Positions 1-8,657 of a stretch of 52,976 nucleotides of DNA are shown here, piece after piece. A program made the position numbers and the translations under genes. Source of the stretch: Streptomyces endocoffeicus (GTDB lineage: Bacteria; Actinomycetota; Actinomycetes; Streptomycetales; Streptomycetaceae); contig NZ_JAERRG010000048.1 in assembly GCF_016741935.1 (NCBI RefSeq), positions 1 through 52,976 on the forward strand, in the 5' to 3' direction. Position 1 is the first letter of the stretch. Each line of letters begins with the position of its first letter. Under the pieces are notes generated by a model that saw nothing but the letters and a program-made list of their open reading frames with translations, did not search any database and had not been told where the DNA came from.

Positions 1-72
1 ACGATCCTGCCCGGCGCACGACTACGCCGTCGGCTGTTCTGGCGCTACACGCTCGTATGGAATCACCGTTGA
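1..72 (+). CDS. possible C-terminal end of a gene cut by the window edge
   Basis: Frame 1 from the first base is open and ends with TGA at 70-72, giving 23 residues that finish with RLFWRYTLVWNHR. The basic/aromatic composition and G/C-rich third positions look like a real Streptomyces C-terminus, but the stretch is too short to assign a family. No start is visible. It could equally be a chance reading frame. Confidence 0.3.
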   Translation, partial: TILPGARLRRRLFWRYTLVWNHR

Positions 73-555
73 TCGCCCCCTCCTTCAACCACGAACCTTA
101 TTTCTGTGAAAGCCAGGTGGTTTGAGAAACGCCAACCGTCGACGTTCTCAAAGCACCTGCCGCCTCCGCAGGTCAGCGAGCTGCTATCTGCCAGATGCGC
201 TGCGACAGGACACCTTGTAACGCGTGCCTGGGCCTCGGGTGCGGGTTCGCCCCTGCGAGTGAAGGAGGGCCCGAGGAAGCCGAGGGCGAGGCCGAGGTAC
301 CGCTGTGGTTCGGAGCAGGAGCCGAGACAGCCATCCCGGGATCGTTGTCCGTGCCCCCCCAACGCCGCGCGGAGGGTCATCAATATCCGCGGTACTGAAC
401 GGCTACCGTCGACATGATCCTTTCGGCGGTAGCCGTTGCCTTGGAACCGAAGGATCTGACACAGGCACTGAGCGGGAACGCATCGCGGTCCGAAGGTGTT
501 GTCAAGGTCTTCTCCCATCGGTTGTGGTGACGGGGCACGGCGCGACGGTGGTGCC
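73..555. other. stretch with no convincing gene
   Basis: About 480 bases between the left-edge fragment and the frameshifted hypothetical gene. Open frames exist on both strands, but their codon bias is poor and none resembles a known family. Base composition is less biased than in the flanking genes. The only structure I can support is the hairpin at 398-437. This may be decayed mobile or accessory DNA, but no transposase motif or terminal repeat was seen. Confidence 0.5.
398..437. terminator. hairpin, possible terminator of the leftward genes
   Basis: AACGGCTACCG at 398-408 is perfectly complementary to CGGTAGCCGTT at 427-437. The stem can extend inward by a G-U and two G-C pairs, leaving a loop of about 12 bases. 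It lies about 120 bases beyond the stop of the leftward hypothetical gene. There is no T-run, which is common for Streptomyces terminators. Confidence 0.5.
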
Positions 556-1027
556 TCACCTGGCTTCCTCCGGCCGGGCCTGCCGCGTGGCCTCCTCGTA
601 GGCGTGCAACAGTCGCTCCCCGGTCTCGCACTTGGCGCTGGGCGTCCGGCAGGACAGGCAACCCGCGGCGTGTTCGCAGCCGCGGGTCGGTCAGGTACCC
701 GTCGCGGGTGAACGGGACTCGCCAGTGCGAGCCGGGCGGGGCGAGCCGGTCCACGGGAGGAACGCCGAGGTAGGTGGCGACGCCTTCGACCGCACCGAGG
801 ACGTGGACGCAGTAGAGGTTCCAGGTTGCGGCGGCCCCAGGGACGATGAGCCAGTAGAGGGTGTTGCAGCGGTCCTTGATGACGGCGCCGGACTGGGCGC
901 CGAGGACACCGAGGGCGTGCTCGCCGATCTCCTCCGGCACGCGGACCGCGTCCCACCATGTGCCCGTGGGTAAGGCTGTGGCTTGTGACCCGGTAGGTGG
1001 TGTCCACTGCTCGGCGTTGGTCGTCAT
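556..1027 (-). pseudogene. conserved hypothetical protein with one frameshift
   Basis: Reads leftward from ATG at 1027. About 115 residues are in one frame, including VIKDRCNTLYWLIVPG and VATYLGVPPVDR, up to a DPRLR motif. A clean continuation then appears in another frame: EHAAGCLSCRTPSAKCETG, an HAYEEATRQARPEEAR end and TGA at 556-558. The switch is at about 675-680 and is explained by one extra or two missing bases. The original product would be about 155 aa. The gene follows the XRE regulator by 101 bases in the same direction, a pairing I associate with small actinobacterial proteins related to primase-polymerase N-terminal regions, though that link is from memory. It is either a true pseudogene or a sequencing error. 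Confidence 0.6.
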
Positions 1028-1128
1028 AGGCGGCTCCGTGCACGGTCTGTGTTCCGACCGTCACATCGTGCCGACCGACAAGGCGCTCAGTGTTCCCAGA
1101 CGCGGAACAATGGGGCGCCTTGGCGATG

Positions 1129-2334
1129 CTACATACCCACCCACGCAGCCAACGACGACAGAGACTCAGGCGCCCGTCGCTGACGGCGCACCAGGACGCC
1201 GACGGTCTCACGCACCAGCGGGTGATATCGGGCCTGCTGCGGCGCTACCTTCCGCGCCCGTACCAAGAACCGTTCAGCAGCTTCTGTCTTGCCCATCTGC
1301 GCGTAGGCACGGGCCATCTCGATGTAGTACCGGCCCACTCGCACGCGGGGGTGCGTCTCCGGGAAGTGCAGCTTCTTGGACAACTTCACCGCCTCGCCGA
1401 GCTCGCCGAGCTCCACGTTGGTCGCGACGTCGAAGTGCTGCACGTTCGTCAGGCCGAACGATGACCAGTACACGTTCGGCACATCCCGGCCGATCTTCTT
1501 GGCCATCTCGTGTGCCAGGCCCATGTAGCCGGTAACGGCGTCAGCGTCCTTGGCTTGGGCGGCCGCGATGGCCGACGCGAGATGCAGGCTGCCCGTCACT
1601 GCGAGCGCCTCAACGGACTCGGGTTGCTCGACCTGGCCGATGAGCCGATGGCCGCGCGTGATGATCTGGAGCGACATCTGGTTGTTCCCGCGTCGGAGCA
1701 GCATGCTCGACCGCTTGTTCAGGCGGATGGCGAGCAGCAGCGGGTCCTGTGCCTGCTCCGCCATCCACCCCATGCGCTCCAGCGCGATCGAGGCAAGATC
1801 GTGGTAGCCGACCCGGTAGGTGAACTCGTATGCCACCCAGTAGCACCAGCTCAGCGACGAGGTAGCGCGCCGGTGACTCTCGCCCGGCGACAGCAGGCTG
1901 ACCATGGTGGCGAGTTCGCCGAGCAGGCCGGGCAGCTTCGACCCGATGTCCTTGTACTCGGTGGCGGAGGCCCCGGCGCACAGCGCTCGCACGTCGCTCT
2001 CCACCTGGTCGATGGGCCGGGGGGTGATGTGCGGGTCCGGCCCGAGGTCGTACATGTCGAGCGCCTCGGACAGTGGGGAGATCAGCCGGTCGAGATGGTC
2101 CTGCCGTAACTCGGAGATGTACGGCTGGCCATTGAGCACGGCCACGTCCACCTGAAGTACGCGGGCGACGGCGGCCACGACGGAGGGTGTGGCCGGAGCC
2201 AGGCCGCGCTCGACTTTGGCGATGGTGCCACGGGAGAGGAACGAGCGCTGCGCCAGTGCGGTCTGGGTGAGTTGACGCAGTTTCCGGTAGTCCGCGATGC
2301 GTGCGCCGGTGTGTTCCTCATTGCTCTGCGGCAT
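1129..2334 (-). CDS. XRE-family helix-turn-helix regulator with long C-terminal sensory region
   Basis: A 401-aa protein. An HTH of the XRE/Cro type lies at about residues 10-62 (GARIADYRKLRQLTQ, then SRGTIAKVERG). It is followed by about 330 residues of helical, TPR-like sequence with repeated Ala/Leu helices and a late AYAQMGKTEAAERFLVRAR segment. I chose the ATG at 2334 because GGAG lies 8 bases upstream on the coding strand and the HTH follows at once; a longer open frame upstream lacks this signal. Streptomyces has many such regulators, often paired with a small downstream gene as here. The ligand and targets cannot be told from the sequence. Confidence 0.85.
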   Translation of the reverse strand: MPQSNEEHTGARIADYRKLRQLTQTALAQRSFLSRGTIAKVERGLAPATPSVVAAVARVLQVDVAVLNGQPYISELRQDHLDRLISPLSEALDMYDLGPDPHITPRPIDQVESDVRALCAGASATEYKDIGSKLPGLLGELATMVSLLSPGESHRRATSSLSWCYWVAYEFTYRVGYHDLASIALERMGWMAEQAQDPLLLAIRLNKRSSMLLRRGNNQMSLQIITRGHRLIGQVEQPESVEALAVTGSLHLASAIAAAQAKDADAVTGYMGLAHEMAKKIGRDVPNVYWSSFGLTNVQHFDVATNVELGELGEAVKLSKKLHFPETHPRVRVGRYYIEMARAYAQMGKTEAAERFLVRARKVAPQQARYHPLVRETVGVLVRRQRRAPESLSSLAAWVGM

Positions 2335-2400
2335 GGTGAACTCCGTTCTGGCCTCGACACTCAGAACGGTGCCCGCGCCCGACGCCACGCGTACGGCTGA

Positions 2401-3858
2401 TCACCGACCGTAGCTCGCACCGTGCTGCTCCCGCGGCGGGGCGGTACCGGCCGCGGGCGGGGCCTCCGGCCCGGCCCCGCCGCCGCGGTTCGCCCGGGCG
2501 AGTGCGCAGTAGCCGACTCCGCCCACCACCAGGCCGACCAGCCAGGCGATGTCGGCACCGCCGAGCGGCTTCACCAAGGGGCCGACGTAGAGGCTGCTGT
2601 TGACGAACGGCAGCTCCGCCGCGATCGACACCGCGTAGAGGATGAGCGTCCCCCAGTTGCATCGTCCGTAGCGGCCGTCCGGTTCGAAGAGGGCGGCGAT
2701 GTCGTAGTGGCCGCGCCGGACGAAGTAGTAGTCGGTGAGGTTGATGGCCGTCCACGGGATGAGCAGATACAGCAGGAACAGCGTGATGTTCGTATAGGTC
2801 GTGATCATGCTCCCGCTGGACAGGATGGCGAGGACCGCCCCGACCAGGGTGAAGCCGATGACGAAGAGCGCGCGGGCGAGTGCCGGGGAGCGCAGTCTGT
2901 CCTTCCGGGAAAAGATGCTGAGGGTGGAGAGGAAGGCACCGTAGGCGCCTTCGGCTCCGGCCGGGATCATGGACATCAACAGGGCGAAGACCACCAGGCC
3001 GCTGATCGCCGGGTAGCGGTCGGCGAGAAAGCCGATCGCGTCCGCGTCCAGTGCCTGGTCGTTGACCGCGGCGGCCATCGCGCCGATGACCATCGTGAGC
3101 GTGCCGCCCACCGCCGATCCGAGGTAGGTGTACCAGAAGGTGGTTGCTCTGGGGGTGTCCTCGGGCAGATAGCGCGAGTAGTCGGAGACGTAGGGCGCCC
3201 AGGTGACCTGCCAGGAGATGGAGATCGAGACGGCGAGCAGCACCGTGCCCGGTGTGGCCGGGGAGCCGGAGTTCGGCAGGTGGGCGGGAAGGTGGGTGGC
3301 GAGCTGCGCGAACAGTGCCAGGAACACGATTCCCGAGAGCACGGAGATCACCCGCGCGGTGGCGTGAATCAGCTTGTAGCCGACCAGCGCGACCAGCAGG
3401 TGCAGCACGCAGAAGATCACGATGCCCGCGGACTTGGGCAGGCCGGTCCAGCCGGCCAGTGCCCCGCCGCCCACCAGGCCGCCCTCGACCGCGAAGCCCA
3501 GGTACATCAGAACGACGATGAAGGAGGGCAGCGCCCCGCCGAGAAACCCGAACTGGGCCCGGCTCTGGATCATCTGCGGGACGCCGAGCTCCGGCCCCTG
3601 CACGCTGTGGTAGGCCATGAAGACGCCACCGACCAGGTTGCCGATGACGATCGTGGCGATGGCCCACTTCAGGTCGAGGCCGAGCGTGACGGCCACCGCC
3701 CCGGTGACCACCGCGGTCATCTGTACGTTGCTGGAGAACCAGAGGGTGAGCTGATGCCACGGCTTGCCGTGGCGCTCGGAGGCGGGGATGTGCTCGATGC
3801 CGTGCTGTTCGAGGGTCGGTGCGGGGTCCGGGCCCGGCACCGCGGCGTCGCCGCTCAT
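2401..3858 (-). CDS. NCS1-family nucleobase/cation symporter
   Basis: A 485-aa integral membrane protein with about 12 hydrophobic segments. The N-terminal region has the family pattern GIEHIPASERHG then HQLTLWFSSNVQMTA, as in cytosine/allantoin/hydantoin permeases, followed by a Gly-rich first helix pair and a GPELGVPQMIQSRAQFG segment. NCS1 carriers import purines, pyrimidines or hydantoins with Na+ or H+. The start ATG at 3858 overlaps the stop of the upstream serine hydrolase (ATGA), so the two are translationally coupled, and import and hydrolysis of the same amide-type substrate is likely. Substrate specificity is not readable here. Confidence 0.88.
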   Translation of the reverse strand: MSGDAAVPGPDPAPTLEQHGIEHIPASERHGKPWHQLTLWFSSNVQMTAVVTGAVAVTLGLDLKWAIATIVIGNLVGGVFMAYHSVQGPELGVPQMIQSRAQFGFLGGALPSFIVVLMYLGFAVEGGLVGGGALAGWTGLPKSAGIVIFCVLHLLVALVGYKLIHATARVISVLSGIVFLALFAQLATHLPAHLPNSGSPATPGTVLLAVSISISWQVTWAPYVSDYSRYLPEDTPRATTFWYTYLGSAVGGTLTMVIGAMAAAVNDQALDADAIGFLADRYPAISGLVVFALLMSMIPAGAEGAYGAFLSTLSIFSRKDRLRSPALARALFVIGFTLVGAVLAILSSGSMITTYTNITLFLLYLLIPWTAINLTDYYFVRRGHYDIAALFEPDGRYGRCNWGTLILYAVSIAAELPFVNSSLYVGPLVKPLGGADIAWLVGLVVGGVGYCALARANRGGGAGPEAPPAAGTAPPREQHGASYGR

Positions 3859-5051
3859 CGCGCCTCCTGGCCGGGGTGGGAGGACCGGCGGGCGGCGGCG
3901 ACCGCGGCCGCGATCTGAGTGAGGCACGAGGCGTGCTCGGCGCGCTGTGCGCGGGGGCCCAGCAGGCTGGACTGTTTGGCGATGACCACGTCCCGTTCGG
4001 GATCGAGCCAGAGGTACTGGCCGAAGATGCCGAGGCCGAGGAAGCTCCCGGCGGCGTCGCCGGTGATCCACCACTTATTGCGGTACGACCCGTTCGGGTG
4101 GACCTCGCGGAAGTCCGCGTCCGGGACCACCCCGGACGGCGCACCACCACGGGTGGTGCGGACCCATGCCTCCGGGATGACCTGAGTGCCGCCGGCCGAG
4201 CCGTTGTCCAGCACACAGCGTCCGAAGCGGGCCAGATCGCGCGCCGTCGCGTTGATCCCGGCGCAGGCGTAGGGGGTGCCCTCCGGGTCGGTGGTGACCA
4301 GGGCGTCGTGTTCGGCGCCGATGCGGGACCAGATCCGGTCGGCGATCACCTCGGGGTAGGGCTGTCCGGCGGCTCGTTCGAGGATCCAGGCGAGGACGTC
4401 GGTGGTGGCCGAGCAGTACTGGGTGGAGCGGCCGTGCGGCCGGTCGCCCGGCTCGAGGGCGGCAAGGAAGGCGCGCACGGCCGGGTCCTCGGGGCCGCGC
4501 GGGCGCCAGCCGGAGGCGCGGTCCAGCGCCTGCACCTCGGAAGCCGGATCACGGTAGTCATGGTTGAACCGAAGCGAGACCGACATGTCCAAGACCTGGC
4601 CCACGGTGGCGGTCCCGTACGCCGAGGCGGCGAGTTCGGGCACATAGGACTCGACCGGGGCGGACAGCGTGAGGCGGCCCTCGTCCACCAGACGGCCCGC
4701 GGCCATGCCCGCGATCGACTTCGAGATCGACATCAGAGCATGCCGCCGGTCCGGCCGCCCCTCGCCAAAGTACCGCTCGAAGACGATGTGCTCCCCGTGG
4801 AGCACCACGATCGCGTCGGTCCGGGTCCGCTCCAGGAACTCCGCCACCGTGCTGCGCGCCCCGGCCAGATCGACCTCGGCGTCCTCGAGCGGAAGGGGCG
4901 CCTCGGCAAAGGTGCGGTGCTCGCCGCGCCCCCGCGAGATCACGGCCGTCGGCAGGAACTCCTCGACATGGCTGAAGGCCCACCGGTTGACCGGCGGTTC
5001 GAGCCAGTCCCCGAGTGTGGGAGGCGGAGAGGCGGGTGCCATCGCGGACAT
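3855..5051 (-). CDS. NylB-like serine hydrolase (class C beta-lactamase fold)
   Basis: A 398-aa protein with no signal peptide, so probably cytoplasmic. The SxxK motif is S108-I-S-K111 in LMSISKSIAG, a Tyr is at 166 in NHDYRDP, and the YxS motif is Y212-C-S214. This spacing matches 6-aminohexanoate-dimer hydrolase (NylB: S112, K115, Y170, Y215). The family cleaves small linear amides or esters; the natural substrate is unknown. The start at 5051 has GGAG 8 bases upstream; an ATG at 5042 is the alternative. The stop overlaps the permease start, and a LysR gene is divergent. I infer a uptake-plus-hydrolysis module for a small amide or nucleobase-derived compound. Confidence 0.85.
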   Translation of the reverse strand: MSAMAPASPPPTLGDWLEPPVNRWAFSHVEEFLPTAVISRGRGEHRTFAEAPLPLEDAEVDLAGARSTVAEFLERTRTDAIVVLHGEHIVFERYFGEGRPDRRHALMSISKSIAGMAAGRLVDEGRLTLSAPVESYVPELAASAYGTATVGQVLDMSVSLRFNHDYRDPASEVQALDRASGWRPRGPEDPAVRAFLAALEPGDRPHGRSTQYCSATTDVLAWILERAAGQPYPEVIADRIWSRIGAEHDALVTTDPEGTPYACAGINATARDLARFGRCVLDNGSAGGTQVIPEAWVRTTRGGAPSGVVPDADFREVHPNGSYRNKWWITGDAAGSFLGLGIFGQYLWLDPERDVVIAKQSSLLGPRAQRAEHASCLTQIAAAVAAARRSSHPGQEAR

Positions 5052-5140
5052 GGGCGGACGCTCCGGGGAGTCGACGGTGAGGGGCCTCCATCGTCGTGAG
5101 CTCGAAGCATGCTGTCTAATACCAAAAATGCCGGGATTGC

Positions 5141-5157
5141 CATGCCGATATGGCATG
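5141..5157. promoter_or_regulatory. LysR-type operator candidate
   Basis: CATGCC (5141-5146) and GGCATG (5152-5157) form a perfect inverted repeat around GATAT. A nested reading, TGCCAT and ATGGCA with six bases between, covers nearly the same place. It lies in the 114-base space between the hydrolase start and the divergent LysR start, ending 8 bases before the LysR ATG. This is a typical site for autoregulation and control of the divergent operon. Confidence 0.55.
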
Positions 5158-5165
5158 ATGCCGCG

Positions 5166-6104
5166 ATGGAGATCAAGCGCCTTCGGTACTTCCTGGCCGT
5201 GGTCCGCGCCGGTACCGTCACCGCGGCGGCCGAACGGCTCCATCTCGCCCAACCCGCGCTCTCCCGGCAACTACGCCATCTGGAAGACGAGTTGGGGGTC
5301 GCGCTGTTCGACCGCTCCGGCCCGCGCCTGCGGCTGACCAGCGCCGGCCGGCAGCTCATCGACAGTGCGACCGACCTGGTCAGCCGCGCCGAACAGATCG
5401 AGTCGGTGGCGCATCACATGGCGCACGGCGGGCTGCGCCGCGTGGTCGTGGCGGCATCGGAGACCACGATCCACGAAGTGGTCGCCCCCTTCGTGGCCCG
5501 GCTGTCGTCCACCGATCCGTTCGTCTCGGTCCGGGAAGTGCCCGCACAGCAGGTGCCCCATACGGTTGCCGAGGGCGCCGACCTCGGCGTCGCCGCGACC
5601 GCGCCGGTCGCCCATGGGCTGAGCTGGCAGCCGCTGACGGATGTCCCACTGCGCGCCTATGTCGCCGCCACCCACCCCTGGGCCGTCCGGCGGCGCGGAA
5701 GCGTCGAGCTCGCCGAGCTGGTCCGGGAGCCACTCGTGCTGCTGACCGGCGAGCACCCGGCCAGGGCAGTGCTCGACCAGGCGGTCGTGGCGGCGGGTCT
5801 GGCCTTCGCGCAGGTGGAGGAGAGCTCAACCGCGCGGATGATCCAGGCCCTCGCCGCCGCTGGATCAGGCGTCGGCGTCGTCACGGACCTGCCGCACTTC
5901 TCCGCCCATCCGCTGCTGATCACCACCTCGGACGGGGATCCGCTGCGGCTCGCCCTGCACGCCTGCTGGTCCACTCGGCACTACGCGGCCTCCGCGATCG
6001 AGTCCTTCGTCGCCCGCCTCGGGGAATTCGCCACCACCCAGGTCCGCCCGGCGGCCTGGCGGCTGGACGCGGGCGGGGGCGCCGGTCACCGTCCGTCTTC
6101 CTGA
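5166..6104 (+). CDS. LysR-family transcriptional regulator
   Basis: A 312-aa protein. The winged HTH covers residues 1-60 (MEIKRLRYFLAVVRAGTVTA, then LAQPALSRQLRHLEDELG), followed by the effector-binding domain. It is divergent from the serine hydrolase/NCS1 operon and is its likely regulator, responding to a substrate or intermediate of that pathway. ATG 5166 is chosen because the family almost always begins within a few residues of the RLRYF motif; the longer frame back to 5109 has no supporting ribosome site. No strong Shine-Dalgarno is visible. Transcription probably ends at the hairpin at 6173-6207. Confidence 0.9.
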   Translation: MEIKRLRYFLAVVRAGTVTAAAERLHLAQPALSRQLRHLEDELGVALFDRSGPRLRLTSAGRQLIDSATDLVSRAEQIESVAHHMAHGGLRRVVVAASETTIHEVVAPFVARLSSTDPFVSVREVPAQQVPHTVAEGADLGVAATAPVAHGLSWQPLTDVPLRAYVAATHPWAVRRRGSVELAELVREPLVLLTGEHPARAVLDQAVVAAGLAFAQVEESSTARMIQALAAAGSGVGVVTDLPHFSAHPLLITTSDGDPLRLALHACWSTRHYAASAIESFVARLGEFATTQVRPAAWRLDAGGGAGHRPSS

Positions 6105-6172
6105 ACCACGAACGAAGGCGGCGGCGCGGCGCCTTCAGGGCGTCAGCGCGCCCCGGGGCCTCCGGATCTCAA

Positions 6173-6207
6173 AGGGGGCGGCACCTTGTGCGGAGGTGCC
6201 GCCCCCT
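6173..6207. terminator. strong hairpin terminator after the LysR gene
   Basis: AGGGGGCGGCACCT (6173-6186) pairs perfectly with AGGTGCCGCCCCCT (6194-6207), leaving a 7-base loop. A 14-bp GC-rich stem about 70 bases past the LysR stop is a typical Streptomyces factor-independent terminator, although there is no U-tract. Confidence 0.75.
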
Positions 6208-6522
6208 CTCACTCCCCCCACGGGAGCTGTTGCCACGCGCATCGGCTACGTGCGGCAACACAAGTGCCCAGTCGCCGTAACGTACTCGTCACCCCCCACG
6301 GGAACGAGCAAACTGGCTCTGAGCACCGCCTGTTGAATTCCGGACGGCCCTCGGAAGTTTTTCCCGGTGGCCCCCGGTTTTCCTGGGGAACAGCTTTCCT
6401 CTTCCGGGCTCCGCGCCGCTCCCCGTTTCACATCTGGCTAAAAGGGCGTGGTGACTGACCGTGCCAGCGTGCATACTCATCGGTGATCGGGGGGCGATCG
6501 CAATGTCACGTGTGGGGGTCTG
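6208..6522. other. intergenic stretch upstream of the ArsR-type gene
   Basis: About 315 bases without a credible gene. It is richer in T and A than the neighbours, as expected for a promoter region. CCCCCCACGGGA-like sequence occurs twice (near 6214 and near 6292). GTTGCC near 6229 and GGCAAC near 6252 form a loose inverted repeat. No clear -35/-10 pair stands out. Confidence 0.4.
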
Positions 6523-7644
6523 GTGCTCCGTGTTCATTTCAGTGAACTCGATCTGGCCCGGCTGCGGATGGCGGTCCGCCCGGACGCGCTCTGGGAAACC
6601 GTTTTAAGTTTCCATAGGCTGCGGGAGAACCGGGCCGAGACCGTATACGGGAAATGGCGTTCGGAGGCTCGAAACCGACTCAACGGCGAAGCGCGGCTCC
6701 TTGCGCCGCTCATTCCGTCGCGCGGCTATTTCCCGGACTTCCTGACACCCGCCGAAGGGGTAATCGGTTGCGATGCCGCGATGTCCGCACTGCGCGCCAT
6801 CTCGGGTGAGCGCTTGCACACGGAGCTGGCCGGGCTTCCGGCGGCCCGGGCGCTTCCGGGGTGGATACGGGATCTGGCGCAGGGCGAGCGAAGATCGCTG
6901 GACCGGCTGATCAGGACGCTGCGCGCCTACCATCAGGCCGCCGTCGCCCCGTACTGGCCGCATATCCAGGCCCGGATCGAGGCGGACCGGGTGGCCCGGG
7001 GCCGTGCCCTGCTGGACGGGGGCGCCGACGGGCTGCTGGCCTCGCTGCCGCCGACGATGCGGTGGCGGGCGCCCGTGCTGGAGGTCGACTATCCGGTGGA
7101 CCGCGATCTGTGGCTGCGGGGGCGGGGGTTGCTGCTGTTGCCGTCGTTCTTCTGCCGGGGGACGCCGGTGACCTTCCGGGACCCGGATCTGACGCCCGTT
7201 CTGGTCTACCCCGTCGAACACGCCCGGTGCGGTCTGATTCCCCGCCCCGAGCAGCGGCCCGCCGTCAGGTCCGGAGCCGGGTCGGGGGCCGGGCCCGGGT
7301 CGGGGTCCGGCTCCGGGTCCGGGTCCGGGTCCGCCCAGACGCTCGGCAAGCTGGTCGGGCAGACCCGCTCGGCGGTGTTGCTGGAGGTCGGCGGCGGCTG
7401 TACGACCAGTGAACTCGCCCGCAGGGTGGGCGTATCGCTGGCCTCGGCCAGCCAGCACGCCAGTGTGCTGCGCGAGGCGGGCCTGGTGCACACCCTGCGC
7501 CAGGGCAGCGCCGTCCTGCACACGCTGACCCCGCTGGGTGCGGCGCTGCTGCGGGGCGGGGCGCCGGGGGAGCGGGTCTTCGGGGTACCGGCGGCGCTGC
7601 CGCCGGTCGCCACGAGTGGGCGGGGGCCGTCAGGGCGCGGATGA
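6523..7644 (+). CDS. ArsR-type winged-helix regulator with N-terminal DUF5937 domain
   Basis: A 373-aa protein starting with GTG. Residues 1 to about 240 match the actinobacterial DUF5937 layout (LRVHFSELDLARLRMAV at the start, then WETVLSFHRL). Residues about 275-345 are an ArsR-like winged helix (TTSELARRVGVSLASASQHA, then LREAGLVHTLRQG). Between them is a 23-residue Gly-Ser/Ala-Gly linker encoded by a GGGTCC/GGGTCG microsatellite near 7266-7336. No Cys metal-binding motif is seen in the recognition helix, so it is probably not a metal sensor. Targets are unknown; it is convergent with the sugar ABC genes. Confidence 0.82.
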   Translation: MLRVHFSELDLARLRMAVRPDALWETVLSFHRLRENRAETVYGKWRSEARNRLNGEARLLAPLIPSRGYFPDFLTPAEGVIGCDAAMSALRAISGERLHTELAGLPAARALPGWIRDLAQGERRSLDRLIRTLRAYHQAAVAPYWPHIQARIEADRVARGRALLDGGADGLLASLPPTMRWRAPVLEVDYPVDRDLWLRGRGLLLLPSFFCRGTPVTFRDPDLTPVLVYPVEHARCGLIPRPEQRPAVRSGAGSGAGPGSGSGSGSGSGSAQTLGKLVGQTRSAVLLEVGGGCTTSELARRVGVSLASASQHASVLREAGLVHTLRQGSAVLHTLTPLGAALLRGGAPGERVFGVPAALPPVATSGRGPSGRG

Positions 7645-7721
7645 GGTCTCCCGGCCCTCGGCTTCCCGACCCTCCGCTTCCCGGCTCTCCGCTAGGTCTG
7701 GCTGCGGCGGTACGCCCCGCT

Positions 7722-7758
7722 GCCGGATGACGGCCCGGCCGCCGGATGACGGCCCGGC
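7722..7758. repeat. short tandem repeat between convergent genes
   Basis: An 18-base unit beginning GCCGGATGACGG occurs at 7722-7739 and 7741-7758, followed by a partial third copy. The 146-base space between the ArsR stop and the permease stop is otherwise made of CT/CG-rich imperfect repeats (about 7664-7695). It may serve as a shared transcription stop, but no clean hairpin was found. Confidence 0.5.
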
Positions 7759-7790
7759 TGCCGGATAAGCCGCACCGGCCTCAGTCGTCC

Positions 7791-8657
7791 TCAGTCGTCG
7801 ATGCCCGTGCGCTCGACGCCCGCGACGATATAGCGCTGGAGCACCAGGAAGACCACCAGCAGCGGCACGATCGACACCGCCGCCGCCACGAACAGCTCAT
7901 GGAGGTTGACGGTCTGGGCGGTGGTGAACGTCGACAGCGCCACCTGCACCGTCCACGCGTCCCGGTCCTGGCCGATGACCAGCGGCCACAGGAAGGAGTT
8001 CCAGGCGCCGATGAAGACGATCGTGCCGACCGCCGCGAAGACCGGCCGGGAGTTCGGCACCACGACCCGCCAGTACGTGCGCCAGTAGCCAAGACCGTCC
8101 ACCCGCGCCGCGTCCTCCAGCTCCCGGGGAAAGCCCAGGAAGTACTGGCGGAAGATGAACGCCGCGACCGCGCTGAACAGCGTGGGCACCACCAGACCGC
8201 GCAGCGTGGACACCCAGCCGAGCGAGCTGACCAGCACAAAGCTGGGCACGAAGGTGACCGCCGCCGGGACCATCAGGGTGCCCAGGATCCAGTAGAAGAC
8301 CACATTGGCGTAGGCGTACGGGATGCGCGCCAGACCGTACCCGGCGAGCGAGGCCAGCAGCAGGGTGCCCACGGTGGTGAGGACCGCGATCAGCGAGGAG
8401 TTGAGCAGCGCGTGCGCCATCGGCACATTGGGGTCGTCGAACAGCTCGCGGACGTTGGACCAGTGCAGCTCGCCCGGGAAGAACGTCCAGCCGGGCGAGG
8501 TGATGTCCGCCTCGCTGGACAGGCCGTTGCGTATGAGGAGATAGAAGGGGATCAGGAACAGCAGCGCGAGGGCGATGAGCAGCACCAGCCGCACCGCGCG
8601 CCCCACGCCGACCAGGGCGTCCCGTACGTCACGCGAGTCGCGAGAGCGGGGGTGCAT
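7791..8657 (-). CDS. carbohydrate ABC transporter permease (MalG type)
   Basis: A 288-aa inner-membrane permease with about six transmembrane helices. The cytoplasmic EAA loop reads EDAARVDGLGYWRTYWRVVVP, which docks the ATPase. The N-terminal half has the second-permease pattern LIPFYLLIRNGLSSEADI. ATG at 8657 shares a base with the stop of the upstream permease (TGATG), so the genes are coupled. It is the last gene of the SBP-permease-permease operon. No ATPase gene is present; Streptomyces sugar importers commonly share the MsiK ATPase encoded elsewhere. Confidence 0.9.
   Translation of the reverse strand: MHPRSRDSRDVRDALVGVGRAVRLVLLIALALLFLIPFYLLIRNGLSSEADITSPGWTFFPGELHWSNVRELFDDPNVPMAHALLNSSLIAVLTTVGTLLLASLAGYGLARIPYAYANVVFYWILGTLMVPAAVTFVPSFVLVSSLGWVSTLRGLVVPTLFSAVAAFIFRQYFLGFPRELEDAARVDGLGYWRTYWRVVVPNSRPVFAAVGTIVFIGAWNSFLWPLVIGQDRDAWTVQVALSTFTTAQTVNLHELFVAAAVSIVPLLVVFLVLQRYIVAGVERTGIDD

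Noticed and set aside
106..417. open frames on both strands near the left end
   Set aside because: Basic, low-complexity translations without family resemblance and no typical third-position GC bias. A transposase remnant was considered, but no motif or terminal repeat supports it.
2318..4216. 632-codon frame on the minus strand
   Set aside because: Arg/Pro/Ala-rich shadow of the NCS1 permease gene in another frame.
5109..5165. N-terminal extension of the LysR protein
   Set aside because: It would translate across the operator-like palindrome, and the family begins at about the ATG at 5166.
6186..6458. 90-codon open frame on the plus strand
   Set aside because: It starts inside the terminator hairpin, has poor codon bias and no ribosome site; treated as noncoding.
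7266..7336. possible frameshift or separate gene in the Gly-Ser microsatellite of the ArsR gene
   Set aside because: The frame stays open and both flanking domains are in the same frame, so it is a linker.
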